A DNA stretch of 6,103 nucleotides from Nitriliruptoraceae bacterium (GTDB taxonomy: Bacteria > Actinomycetota > Nitriliruptoria > Nitriliruptorales > Nitriliruptoraceae). The notes beneath the pieces were generated by a model that did not search any database, was not told where the DNA came from, and saw only the letters and a program-made list of their open reading frames with translations. Both the position numbers and the translations under genes were made by a program. This document shows, one piece after another, positions 1-6,046 of this stretch (within the stretch, counting starts at the first letter, position 1; the number at the start of each line of letters is the position of its first letter). Where the stretch lies: assembly GCA_007121975.1 (NCBI GenBank), contig SKJO01000498.1, forward strand, positions 1-6,103, given 5' to 3'.

Positions 1-289
1 GCGAGATCGGCGTGGTCGCATCCAGATCGCCGACGATCACCGCCCACGGCAGCAGGAACAGCGCCTCCACGTCGAAGATCACGAACAGGAACGCGAAGAC
101 GTAGTAGCGGATGCTGGTCTGCGCCCACCCCACACCCGACGCTTCCACGCCGCACTCGTAGGTGGTCAGCTTCTGCGGGGTGGGGACCGAAGGTCGCATC
201 ACGCGGTTGAGCAGCATGATGATCGCGTAGAGCACGCTGCCGGCGATCACCAGGATCGCCAGCGTGCCGTACTGCTGGCCGAAGCTCAC
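1..289 (-). CDS. nuoA: NADH-quinone oxidoreductase subunit A (complex I), 3' end cut by the window edge
   Basis: NuoA is a small membrane subunit of respiratory complex I. It sits near the quinone channel, at the junction of the peripheral and membrane arms. Ninety-six residues are visible, and about 20-30 should be missing given the usual 115-130. Helix 1 spans about residues 8-28. The conserved loop follows, with YECG at 44-47 and the acidic E49. Helix 2 (about 62-83) contains IRYY (60-63), the family signature FDVE (72-75, with D73 and E75) and the PWA motif at 81-83. The GTG start at 287-289 is well supported: a GGGGAGGA ribosome binding site lies five bases upstream, and an in-frame TGA (308-310) lies only six codons further up with no ATG, GTG or TTG between. 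It lies downstream of nuoL-M-N and ung on the same strand, separated by a 192-base gap, so it probably begins a new transcription unit. The residue after the loop acidic position is Ala50, where Pro is usual. Confidence 0.95.
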   Translation of the reverse strand, partial: MSFGQQYGTLAILVIAGSVLYAIIMLLNRVMRPSVPTPQKLTTYECGVEASGVGWAQTSIRYYVFAFLFVIFDVEALFLLPWAVIVGDLDATTPIS

Positions 290-294
290 CGCGG

Positions 295-302
295 TCCTCC
301 CC
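295..302 (-). promoter_or_regulatory. Ribosome binding site of nuoA
   Basis: Read on the minus strand this is GGGGAGGA, followed by a five-base spacer (CCGCG) and the GTG start codon of nuoA. It is the strongest Shine-Dalgarno match in the window. It fixes the nuoA start, since the frame is closed by a TGA at 308-310. Confidence 0.8.
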
Positions 303-331
303 AGCTCTCAGCGCCGTGGGCCGTGGCTCCC

Positions 332-351
332 CGCGACGCACCGGCGTCGCG
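332..351 (-). repeat. Perfect 8-bp inverted repeat in the nuoA leader (RNA hairpin)
   Basis: The arms at 332-339 and 344-351 are exact reverse complements, CGCGACGC and GCGTCGCG, around a four-base loop (CGGT on the minus strand). The RNA would form a compact, very GC-rich stem about 42 bases upstream of the nuoA start codon. No run of T follows it on the minus strand, so it does not look like a canonical intrinsic terminator. It could be a leader structure affecting translation or stability, a factor-dependent pause site, or chance in such GC-rich DNA. Confidence 0.5.
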
Positions 352-401
352 TCGTCCGGCGCCCAGTGGCGTCGGACTCGGTGCACCCAACGAGCGGATG
401 C

Positions 402-426
402 GCGGCGACCCGAGGTTCCGGGCCGC
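402..426 (-). repeat. Imperfect inverted repeat just downstream of the putative promoter
   Basis: On the minus strand GCGG (426-423) pairs with CCGC (405-402), and the inner CCCG (422-419) pairs with CGGG (412-409). The loop is GAACCT, and a three-base bulge lies on the distal side. If transcription starts about seven bases past the -10-like element, near 428, this stem-loop would lie at the extreme 5' end of the nuoA mRNA, where such structures can protect transcripts. The pairing is short, and chance is a real alternative in GC-rich DNA. Confidence 0.3.
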
Positions 427-434
427 GAGTCGGG

Positions 435-464
435 AGCCTAGCAACCTGCCGGACACCGCCCCAA
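435..464 (-). promoter_or_regulatory. Putative promoter for nuoA (-35/-10-like pair)
   Basis: On the minus strand a TAGGCT hexamer (435-440) fits the actinobacterial housekeeping -10 pattern TANNNT, preceded by TTGC. A weaker -35-like TTGGGG lies at 459-464, with an 18-base spacer. It sits in the only non-coding gap, between the ung stop and nuoA, and a start near 428 would give a leader of about 140 bases. AT-rich hexamers are scarce in this DNA, which makes the -10 stand out. The -35 matches the TTGACA consensus at only three positions, so this stays a prediction. Confidence 0.4.
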
Positions 465-481
465 CGACGCCCCCGCGGACC

Positions 482-1180
482 TCACGGCAGGCGCCAGTCG
501 ACCGGTGGGGAACCCTGCTCGACCAGGGCCTGATTGGCCCGGCTGAAGGGCCGGGACCCGAAGAATCCCCGCCGTGCCGACAGGGGGCTCGGGTGGGGTG
601 AGGTGATCGCCGGCACCGACCCGAGCAGCCCGGTCAGCCGGCGCGCGTCCGCTCCCCACAGGATCGCCACCAGGGGCTGCCGGCGGGCGACCAACGCCCG
701 GATCGCCTGCTCGGTGACCTGCTCCCAGCCCCATCCGCGGTGCGAACCCGGGGCCCCGGGACGCACCGTCAGGCAGCGGTTGAGCAGCAGCACGCCCTGC
801 TCGGCCCAGGGGGTGAGGTCCCCACTGGTGGGCATCGGCAGGTCGAGGTCGGTGCCGTACTCGGTGAGGATGTTCACCAGGCTGCCGGGCAGGGGGCGGA
901 CCTCGGGCGCGACCGAGAACGACAGCCCGACCGCGTGCCCGGGCGTCGGGTAGGGGTCCTGGCCCACCAGCAGCACCCGTACCTGCGCAAACGGGCGGGC
1001 GAAGGCCGCCAGCACCCGGGAAGCCGGCGGCAGCAAGCCGCGCCCCTCGGCCTGCTCGGTGCGCAGGCGCCGGCCGAGCTCGCGGATGCGTGGCTCGACG
1101 GGCGCAAGCACCTGCGCCCAGCCCGGATCGATCAGCTCGGCCAGCGCAGCCGGCCCGGATGGTGGCGTCGGTGCGCTCAT
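482..1180 (-). CDS. ung: Family 1 uracil-DNA glycosylase
   Basis: Ung removes uracil from DNA, from cytosine deamination or dUMP misincorporation, and so starts base excision repair in the cytoplasm. This is probably a strong need in a GC-rich genome. The 232-residue length matches the family (E. coli Ung is 229). The water-activating motif GQDPY is at 73-77 with catalytic D75, the uracil-stacking F88 lies in LSFSV (86-90), the uracil-reading N134 ends LLLN (131-134), and the HPSPLS loop (196-201) supplies catalytic H196 and the DNA-intercalating L200. The residue after GQDPY is Pro78 where E. coli has His, the usual actinobacterial form (GQDPYPTPGHA), so activity is expected. The ATG (1178-1180) overlaps the preceding stop in an ATGA, and GGAGG (1185-1189) lies four bases upstream. 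An open frame continues upstream to 1342, but that part lies inside the previous gene and shows no Ung homology. It is the last gene of the nuoL-M-N transcript, and no terminator was seen after it. Confidence 0.97.
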   Translation of the reverse strand: MSAPTPPSGPAALAELIDPGWAQVLAPVEPRIRELGRRLRTEQAEGRGLLPPASRVLAAFARPFAQVRVLLVGQDPYPTPGHAVGLSFSVAPEVRPLPGSLVNILTEYGTDLDLPMPTSGDLTPWAEQGVLLLNRCLTVRPGAPGSHRGWGWEQVTEQAIRALVARRQPLVAILWGADARRLTGLLGSVPAITSPHPSPLSARRGFFGSRPFSRANQALVEQGSPPVDWRLP

Positions 1181-1851
1181 GCGGCCTCCGCCAGCGGCCC
1201 CTCGCAGCCGGGCGAACCATCGATCCCGGCGACCACGTCCACCCGGACCGTGGCGGTGGCCTCGCCCGAGCGCAGCTCGACCCGGTCCACCCGCAGGTCC
1301 TCGGGCAGGGTCACCTCCGCCTCGAGGCCCAGCCGCGTCCACCAGGCCGGTGGCAGCCCGCCCGGCGCCACGGTCAGCACGCCGTCCTCGACACGCACAG
1401 CGGCGGTCACCTCGACGGGGGGCACCCCCACCCGCAGCTGCCCGGGGCGGAAGCGCACGCTGGGCTGCAGGCCGAAGGGCACCCGATCGGCGAGGAAGTC
1501 CTCGACGTCCACATCGCGCAGGGTGAGCTCGAGCGTGGCCTCGGGTGGTTCGGGCGCGAACGGTGCGTACGGGGCCAGCGCCAGGGGCAGGTGCAGCCGC
1601 GTGTGCTCGAGGCGTAGCCCCTGCACCTGCAGCCCGGTGGCCTCCACCTCGACGTTGCGGGCCCGTCCCATCAGCAGCCCGGGGGTGACGGGCCGGGCCA
1701 CCGAGGTGATCTCCACCCGCTCGTAGGGCAGGCAGCGACCCAGCGCCGAGCCCAGCACCCGTTCGGCGATCGGCACGGCCGCGAGCTCCACCAGCAGCCC
1801 GAGGGCCAGGACCAGGGCTGCGGCGATCCCCGCCACCCGCCGGGGACTCAT
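1177..1851 (-). CDS. DUF2993 (LmeA-like) membrane-anchored, probably lipid-binding protein
   Basis: This 224-residue protein has a short basic start (MSPRR) and one hydrophobic segment at about residues 6-28, with no lipobox. It should be anchored in the membrane, or secreted, with the remainder outside. The body is a series of alternating, beta-rich stretches: a VEITS strand (46-50), a TPGLLMGRARNVEVEA stretch (56-71), LRLEHTRLHL (79-88), and a later paired region at about 138-208. This pattern fits DUF2993, a family largely confined to actinobacteria. Its studied mycobacterial member, LmeA, binds acidic phospholipids and takes part in lipomannan/mannan elongation. The assignment rests on overall pattern, as the family lacks catalytic motifs. 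The ATG (1849-1851) overlaps the stop of the polyprenyl synthase gene (ATGA), and its own stop overlaps the ung start, so it is translationally coupled on both sides. Its role beside complex I genes is unknown. A generic secreted beta protein is the alternative. Confidence 0.75.
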   Translation of the reverse strand: MSPRRVAGIAAALVLALGLLVELAAVPIAERVLGSALGRCLPYERVEITSVARPVTPGLLMGRARNVEVEATGLQVQGLRLEHTRLHLPLALAPYAPFAPEPPEATLELTLRDVDVEDFLADRVPFGLQPSVRFRPGQLRVGVPPVEVTAAVRVEDGVLTVAPGGLPPAWWTRLGLEAEVTLPEDLRVDRVELRSGEATATVRVDVVAGIDGSPGCEGPLAEAA

Positions 1852-2900
1852 CCCGCGCGGTCGAGCGCGTAGTCGGCCAGCCGGGTCAACGCGGAGACCA
1901 CCGGCCGCTCACCGAACGGCGTGAGCGCCTCGGTCGCGGCCCGCACGTAGCGCGCCGCGTGCTCGCGGGAGCGATCCAGCGCGTCGCCCGCACGCAGCAG
2001 GGCGATGGCCCGCGCCACCTCGGCGTCGCTGAGCTGCCCGGCGAGCAGCGCGGCGAGCTCGCCGTCGGGGTCGGCCTGCAGTGCGTAGAGCACCGGGAGG
2101 GTGCGCACGCCCTCGCGCAGGTCGGTCCCGGGCGTCTTGCCCGAGTCCTCGTGGTCGGAGGCGATGTCGAGCACGTCGTCGGAGAGCTGGAAGGCCATGC
2201 CCACGTTCCAGCCGTAGCGGGCCGCGGCGTCGACGCCGTCGGGGTCCGCCCCCGAGAGCATCGCGCCGTAGCGACACGAGGTCTCGATCAGCGAGGCGGT
2301 CTTGCCCGAGACCACCTCGAGGTAGTGCTCGAGGGTCGGGGTGACCGTCGGGACATCCGGCGGCAGCGCCCCGAAGGAGCCCTGGACCTCGCGGATCTGC
2401 CCCTCGCACAGCCGGGCCAGCGTGCGCGCCATGATCCGGGTCACCTCCACGCCCAGCGCCGCGGACAGGTCCGAGGCGCAGGCGAACAGGTAGTCGCCGG
2501 TGAGGATCGCAACCGTGTTGTCCCAGCGGTGGTTGGCCGAGGGGGTGCCACGGCGGGCGGGCGCCTCGTCGATGACGTCGTCGTGGTAGAGGGTGGCCAG
2601 GTGCACCAGCTCCACGATGGCGGCGGCGTCGACCAGCTCGGGGCGGGTCGGGTCGCCGAGGTGGCCGGTGAGCGCGACCAGCAGCGGCCGGAAGCGCTTG
2701 CCGCCGGCGCTGATGAGGTAGCGGGCCGCCTCGTCGACGAAGGCGTGGCTGGAGCCGACCTGCTCGTGCAGCCGGTGCTCGACGGCTTCGAGCAGCCCGG
2801 CGACGGGCAGACCCCGGGCCTCGAGCTCATCGAGGACCGGCCCCGGGATCGCCAGACGGGCGATGCGGGGTTCGGCAGCGGCGCGGCGGCGGAACCTCAC
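1848..2900 (-). CDS. Long-chain trans-polyprenyl diphosphate synthase (probable menaquinone side chain)
   Basis: This cytoplasmic enzyme adds isopentenyl diphosphate units to an allylic diphosphate to make a long all-trans prenyl chain, probably the menaquinone tail. Its 350 residues have the full set of family motifs: GGKRFR at 66-71 (substrate diphosphate binding), the first Asp-rich motif DDVID at 107-111 followed by R116-R117, GKT at 199-201, and the second Asp-rich motif DDVLD at 241-245. The residue five positions before the first motif is small (A102) rather than aromatic, as in octaprenyl and heptaprenyl synthases, so a long product (about C30-C50) is inferred; the exact length cannot be read. 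The GTG start (2898-2900) shares GTGA with the nuoN stop. The frame is open further upstream to 3362, but that part lies inside nuoN and has no family similarity. No clear Shine-Dalgarno was seen, so expression probably depends on coupling to nuoN. The basic start (RFRRR) is unremarkable. Confidence 0.93.
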   Translation of the reverse strand: MRFRRRAAAEPRIARLAIPGPVLDELEARGLPVAGLLEAVEHRLHEQVGSSHAFVDEAARYLISAGGKRFRPLLVALTGHLGDPTRPELVDAAAIVELVHLATLYHDDVIDEAPARRGTPSANHRWDNTVAILTGDYLFACASDLSAALGVEVTRIMARTLARLCEGQIREVQGSFGALPPDVPTVTPTLEHYLEVVSGKTASLIETSCRYGAMLSGADPDGVDAAARYGWNVGMAFQLSDDVLDIASDHEDSGKTPGTDLREGVRTLPVLYALQADPDGELAALLAGQLSDAEVARAIALLRAGDALDRSREHAARYVRAATEALTPFGERPVVSALTRLADYALDRAG

Positions 2901-4537
2901 CGGACCAGCGCCGCGGCGTTGCCGGCCAGGTCCAGGAACAGCTGGGGCTGGACCCCGAGGTAGATCACCAGCACCGCGGAGACCGAGACGGTGACCGACA
3001 GCCCCATCGACACCTGCGGGCGGCCCCGCTCGCCGGTGGGCTCCTCGAGGAACATCACCCCGGCGATGCGCAGGTAGAAGAACGCGGCCACGACGCTGGA
3101 GACCACGCCGATGACCACCAGCCAGGTCAGCCCCGCGTCGATGCCGGCCCGGAAGACCATCAGCTTGCCGACGAACCCGGCGGTGGCCGGGATGCCGGCC
3201 AGCGACAGCATCGACAGCGCGAGCACCGCGGCGAGGTCGGGGGCCTCCCGGCCGAGCCCCCGCAGATCCGCGAAGGTGACCTCGCCCTGCCGCCGGCGCT
3301 CGAGGGCGATCAGCGCGCCGAAGGCGGCCGCGGTACCGATCGCGTAGGTCAGCAGATACCACAGCGTGGCCGACAGCCCGTCAGCGGAGTTGGCGACCAC
3401 GCCGATCGTCGCGTAGCCGGCGTGGGTGATCGAGGAGTAGGCCAGGATGCGCTTGAGGTCGCGCTGCACGATGGCGAGGTACGCGCCGTAGAGCATCGTG
3501 ATCGCGGCCAGCACCGAGAGCACCGGCACCCACAGGGCCTCGAGGCTCGGGAAGGCCACCAGGTACAGCCGCAGGATGATCGCGAAGCCGGCCGCCTTGG
3601 TCGCGGCGGCCATGAAGGCGGTGATGTTGGTCGGGGCCCCCTGGTAGACGTCGGGCGTCCACAGGTGGAAGGGCGCGAGCGAGACCTTGAAGGCGACGCC
3701 CACGGTGATCAGCGCCAGGCCGATCGCGGCCACCGAGCGCGGCGTGGTCACCAGCCCGATGGTCAGGCCGATCGCCGGCAGGTCGACCGTGCCGGTCGCG
3801 ACGTACACCAGCGCCATGCCGTACAGCAGCACCGCCGAGGCGATCGCGCTGGTCACGAAGTACTTCAGCCCCGCCTCCTCGGAGCGGCGGTCGCGCCGCG
3901 CCCAGCCGGCGAGGATGTACAGCGAGAGCGTGAAGACCTCCAGCGCGATGAAGATCGTGATCAGGTCGTTGGCCGTGCCCAGCGCAGCCATGCCGACCGT
4001 GGCCAGCAGCAGCAGCGGTTCGAGCTCCGCGCGGTAGATCCTGCGCTGCCGCAGGTAGCCGTAGCCCATCGGCACGACCAGCAGCGCGGTCAGATACACC
4101 GTCAGCCGCGTGAACAGCGCGATGCCGTCGTTGGCGATCGAGCCCTGCAGGGCGCTTTGCACCAGCATCGGGCCCTCGCCCACCGGGGCGAGCATGGCGG
4201 TGTACTGCCACAGGGTGAGCACCAGGGCCCCGGCCAGCGCCAGGCCCGCCCCCCAGGCCTGGACCAGCGAGGGCGTGCGGGGGAAGGCCACCACCAGCGC
4301 GGGCAGCGCCACCCCCAGCACGATCGCAACCGCTCCGGGAAGGATCAGCTCGGTGGTGATCAGCCACACCCCGAGGGCGATCACGGCCAGCCCGACGGGG
4401 GCGGCCACGGCCATCCGGCGTCGCCCGGCGACCCCGAGCAGCAGCAGCACCAGTGCCGCGGTGGTGGGCACCAGCTCGGGCGCGAAGCTCGACCAGGCGA
4501 TCTCGGGCGCCCCGAGGGCAGATTGCGCGAGGAACAT
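2897..4537 (-). CDS. nuoN: NADH-quinone oxidoreductase subunit N (complex I)
   Basis: NuoN is one of three antiporter-like membrane subunits that translocate protons when complex I reduces quinone. It is closest to the quinone site. The protein is 546 residues, longer than E. coli NuoN (485), and hydrophobic throughout, with roughly 14 helices. The key residues are present: E200 in the fifth-helix motif IALEVFTLSLYIL (197-209), K225 in GLKYF, K284 and H291 in the broken-helix segment FKVSLAPFHLWTPDVYQGAP (283-302), K314, a LAYSSITHAGY stretch (365-375) with H372, and K458 in FVGKL. The ATG (4535-4537) is preceded by AGGAG (4547-4551), which overlaps the nuoM stop, with nine bases between; the intergenic gap is 12 bases. 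Its own TGA overlaps the GTG of the polyprenyl synthase. The segment around 349-375 visibly resembles NuoM 281-307, reflecting common descent from Mrp-type antiporters. Confidence 0.97.
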   Translation of the reverse strand: MFLAQSALGAPEIAWSSFAPELVPTTAALVLLLLGVAGRRRMAVAAPVGLAVIALGVWLITTELILPGAVAIVLGVALPALVVAFPRTPSLVQAWGAGLALAGALVLTLWQYTAMLAPVGEGPMLVQSALQGSIANDGIALFTRLTVYLTALLVVPMGYGYLRQRRIYRAELEPLLLLATVGMAALGTANDLITIFIALEVFTLSLYILAGWARRDRRSEEAGLKYFVTSAIASAVLLYGMALVYVATGTVDLPAIGLTIGLVTTPRSVAAIGLALITVGVAFKVSLAPFHLWTPDVYQGAPTNITAFMAAATKAAGFAIILRLYLVAFPSLEALWVPVLSVLAAITMLYGAYLAIVQRDLKRILAYSSITHAGYATIGVVANSADGLSATLWYLLTYAIGTAAAFGALIALERRRQGEVTFADLRGLGREAPDLAAVLALSMLSLAGIPATAGFVGKLMVFRAGIDAGLTWLVVIGVVSSVVAAFFYLRIAGVMFLEEPTGERGRPQVSMGLSVTVSVSAVLVIYLGVQPQLFLDLAGNAAALVR

Positions 4538-4549
4538 CGGGGCAGGCTC

Positions 4550-6043
4550 CTACGGCTCGGTGGTGAGGGCGGCGGCGGGCAGCGACGGATCCTCGATGCC
4601 GACCTCGACCAGCACCCGGTCCACGGCGGGCTCGACCACGTCGAACAGCGGCTGGGGGTAGACCCCGATGAGCAGGATCAGCGCGACGATCGGTGCCAGC
4701 ACGCCCACTTCGCGGGGCTTGAGGTCGACGGTGTTGAGGTTGTCGGCGCCCTCGAGCGGTCCGTGGAACATCCGCTGGTAGGCCCACAGCAGGTACAGGG
4801 CGGCGAGCACGGCCCCGAAGGCGGCCAGCACGGCCGCGGTGCGGTTGGTGGCGAACGTGCCCAGCAGGATGGGGAACTCGCCGACGAAGCCGTTGAGCCC
4901 GGGCAGCGCGAGCGAGGACAGCGACACCACCAGCCACAGCCCGGCCATCACCGGCACCTGCTTGGCCAGCCCGCCGAAGGCGGCGATCTGCCGGGTATGG
5001 CGGCGTTCGTAGAGGAAGCCGATGAGCAGGAACAGCGCCCCGGTGGACAGCCCGTGGTTGATCATCTGCACCACGGAGGCCGAGGTGGCGGTGGTGTTGA
5101 GCGCGAAGGTGCCCAGCACCACGAAGCCCATGTGGCTGACCGAGGAGTAGGCGATCAGCTTCTTGATGTCGGACTGCATCAGCGCGACGACCGCCCCGTA
5201 GAGGATGCCGACCACCGACAGGGCCAGCAGCCAGGGGGCGAACTCGACGGTGGCCTCGGGGAAGAAGGGCAGCGCGTAGCGCAGCAGCCCGAACGTGCCC
5301 ATCTTGAGCAGCACCGCGGCCAGGAACACCGAACCGCCGGTCGGGGCCTCGGTGTGCGCGTCGGGCAGCCAGGTGTGCACCGGGAACAGCGGCACCTTGA
5401 CCGCGAAGGCGAGCACGAAGGCGGTGAACAGCCAGCGCTGCTCGGTGATGCCGAGCTCGAGCAGGCGGGCGTCCTCGTAGGCGAACGACCCGGTCTGCGC
5501 GAACAGGTAGAGGATGGCCACGAGCATCAGCAGCCCGCCGGCCAGGGTGTAGAGGAAGAACTTCACGGCCGCATACCGGCGGTTGGCCCCGCCCCAGATC
5601 CCGATGATCAGGTACATCGGCACCAGCGTGAACTCGAAGAAGATGTAGAACAGCAGCAGGTCGGTGGCGGCGAACACGCCGATCACCGCCGCCTCGAGCA
5701 CGAGGAAGGCGGCCACGTAGCCGCGCAGCCGGTCCTTGACGCTGTCGAAGGAGGCCAGCAGGATCAGCGGGGTGAGGAAGGTGGTCAGCAGGATCAGCAC
5801 GAGGCTGACCCCGTCCACCGCGAGCGCGAAGCTCGCCCCGATCGCCGGGATCCAGGTCAGCTGCTCGGTGAGTTGCATCCCGCCGCCGCCGACATCGAAG
5901 GCGGCGAGCAGCACCAGCGAGGTGACCAGCGCACCGGCGGAGGCGACCAACCCGATCAGCCGGGTGGTGCGCTCGTCGTCGGAGGCCAGCAGCGCCAAGG
6001 CTCCCAGCAGGGGCAGCGCGATCGTGATCGTGATGGGACCCAT
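4550..6043 (-). CDS. nuoM: NADH-quinone oxidoreductase subunit M (complex I)
   Basis: NuoM is the middle antiporter-like proton channel of the complex I membrane arm. The 497 residues match the usual size of about 500 and form about 14 hydrophobic helices. All family charged residues are visible: E137 in FYIFFEFTLVPMYL (132-145, the equivalent of E. coli E144), K216 in AVKVPLFPVHTWLPDAHTEA (214-233, equivalent to K234) with H223 and H230, K247 (K265), H304 in YSSVSHMGF (299-307, equivalent to H322), H330 in INHGLSTGALF (328-338), and E389 in LNGFVGEF (383-390, equivalent to E407). The E. coli correspondences are from motif alignment by eye. The ATG (6041-6043) lies three bases after the nuoL stop, with an AGGTGAGG ribosome binding site (6050-6057) inside the end of nuoL. 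nuoN follows after 12 bases. No truncation or missing motif is seen. Confidence 0.98.
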   Translation of the reverse strand: MGPITITIALPLLGALALLASDDERTTRLIGLVASAGALVTSLVLLAAFDVGGGGMQLTEQLTWIPAIGASFALAVDGVSLVLILLTTFLTPLILLASFDSVKDRLRGYVAAFLVLEAAVIGVFAATDLLLFYIFFEFTLVPMYLIIGIWGGANRRYAAVKFFLYTLAGGLLMLVAILYLFAQTGSFAYEDARLLELGITEQRWLFTAFVLAFAVKVPLFPVHTWLPDAHTEAPTGGSVFLAAVLLKMGTFGLLRYALPFFPEATVEFAPWLLALSVVGILYGAVVALMQSDIKKLIAYSSVSHMGFVVLGTFALNTTATSASVVQMINHGLSTGALFLLIGFLYERRHTRQIAAFGGLAKQVPVMAGLWLVVSLSSLALPGLNGFVGEFPILLGTFATNRTAAVLAAFGAVLAALYLLWAYQRMFHGPLEGADNLNTVDLKPREVGVLAPIVALILLIGVYPQPLFDVVEPAVDRVLVEVGIEDPSLPAAALTTEP

Positions 6044-6046
6044 CGG

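Larger units (their letters stand above)
290..481. other. Intergenic region between ung and nuoA
   Basis: This 192-base stretch is the only gap larger than 12 bases in the window. No convincing gene was seen in it on either strand; the open frames crossing it are GC-driven. It holds the promoter-like pair (435-464), two inverted repeats (332-351 and 402-426), a tandem 7-base repeat GCCGTGG at 313-326, and the nuoA ribosome binding site. No intrinsic terminator with a T run follows ung, so transcription from the upstream operon may read through into nuoA or end by Rho. Confidence 0.7.

Noticed and set aside
313..326. Tandem GCCGTGG repeat
   Set aside because: It has only two 7-base copies in GC-rich intergenic DNA and no further copies nearby; it is probably chance.
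332..351. The hairpin as an intrinsic terminator for the upstream operon
   Set aside because: It is about 130 bases past the ung stop, downstream of the putative nuoA promoter, and is followed by GGGGAGCC rather than a T-rich tract.
935..970. Possible loss of the Ung active-site His, since Pro follows GQDPY
   Set aside because: The catalytic Asp and His are D75 and H196, both present. Pro at this position is the normal actinobacterial form, including mycobacterial Ung.
1181..1342. N-terminal extension of ung to a 286-residue protein
   Set aside because: It overlaps the DUF2993 gene in another frame and is not Ung-like. The ATG at 1178-1180 has a GGAGG four bases upstream and gives the standard 232 residues.
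740..2963. Long plus-strand open frames (740-1726 and 1959-2963) opposite ung, DUF2993 and the synthase
   Set aside because: They are antisense to genes with clear motifs, are low-complexity Arg/Ser/Pro/Gly-rich, have no recognisable domain, and arise from codon bias on the real strand.
2901..3362. Upstream in-frame extension of the polyprenyl synthase up to residue 504 in length
   Set aside because: The extension lies wholly inside nuoN in another frame, is Arg/Gly/Pro-rich and has no prenyltransferase similarity. The GTG at 2898-2900 overlapping the nuoN stop gives the normal family length.
3381..4937. Long minus-strand open frame overlapping nuoN and nuoM
   Set aside because: It is an alternative frame of two unmistakable nuo genes. 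The translation is Arg/Ala/Gly-rich without membrane pattern or motifs, as expected for shadow frames in high-GC DNA.
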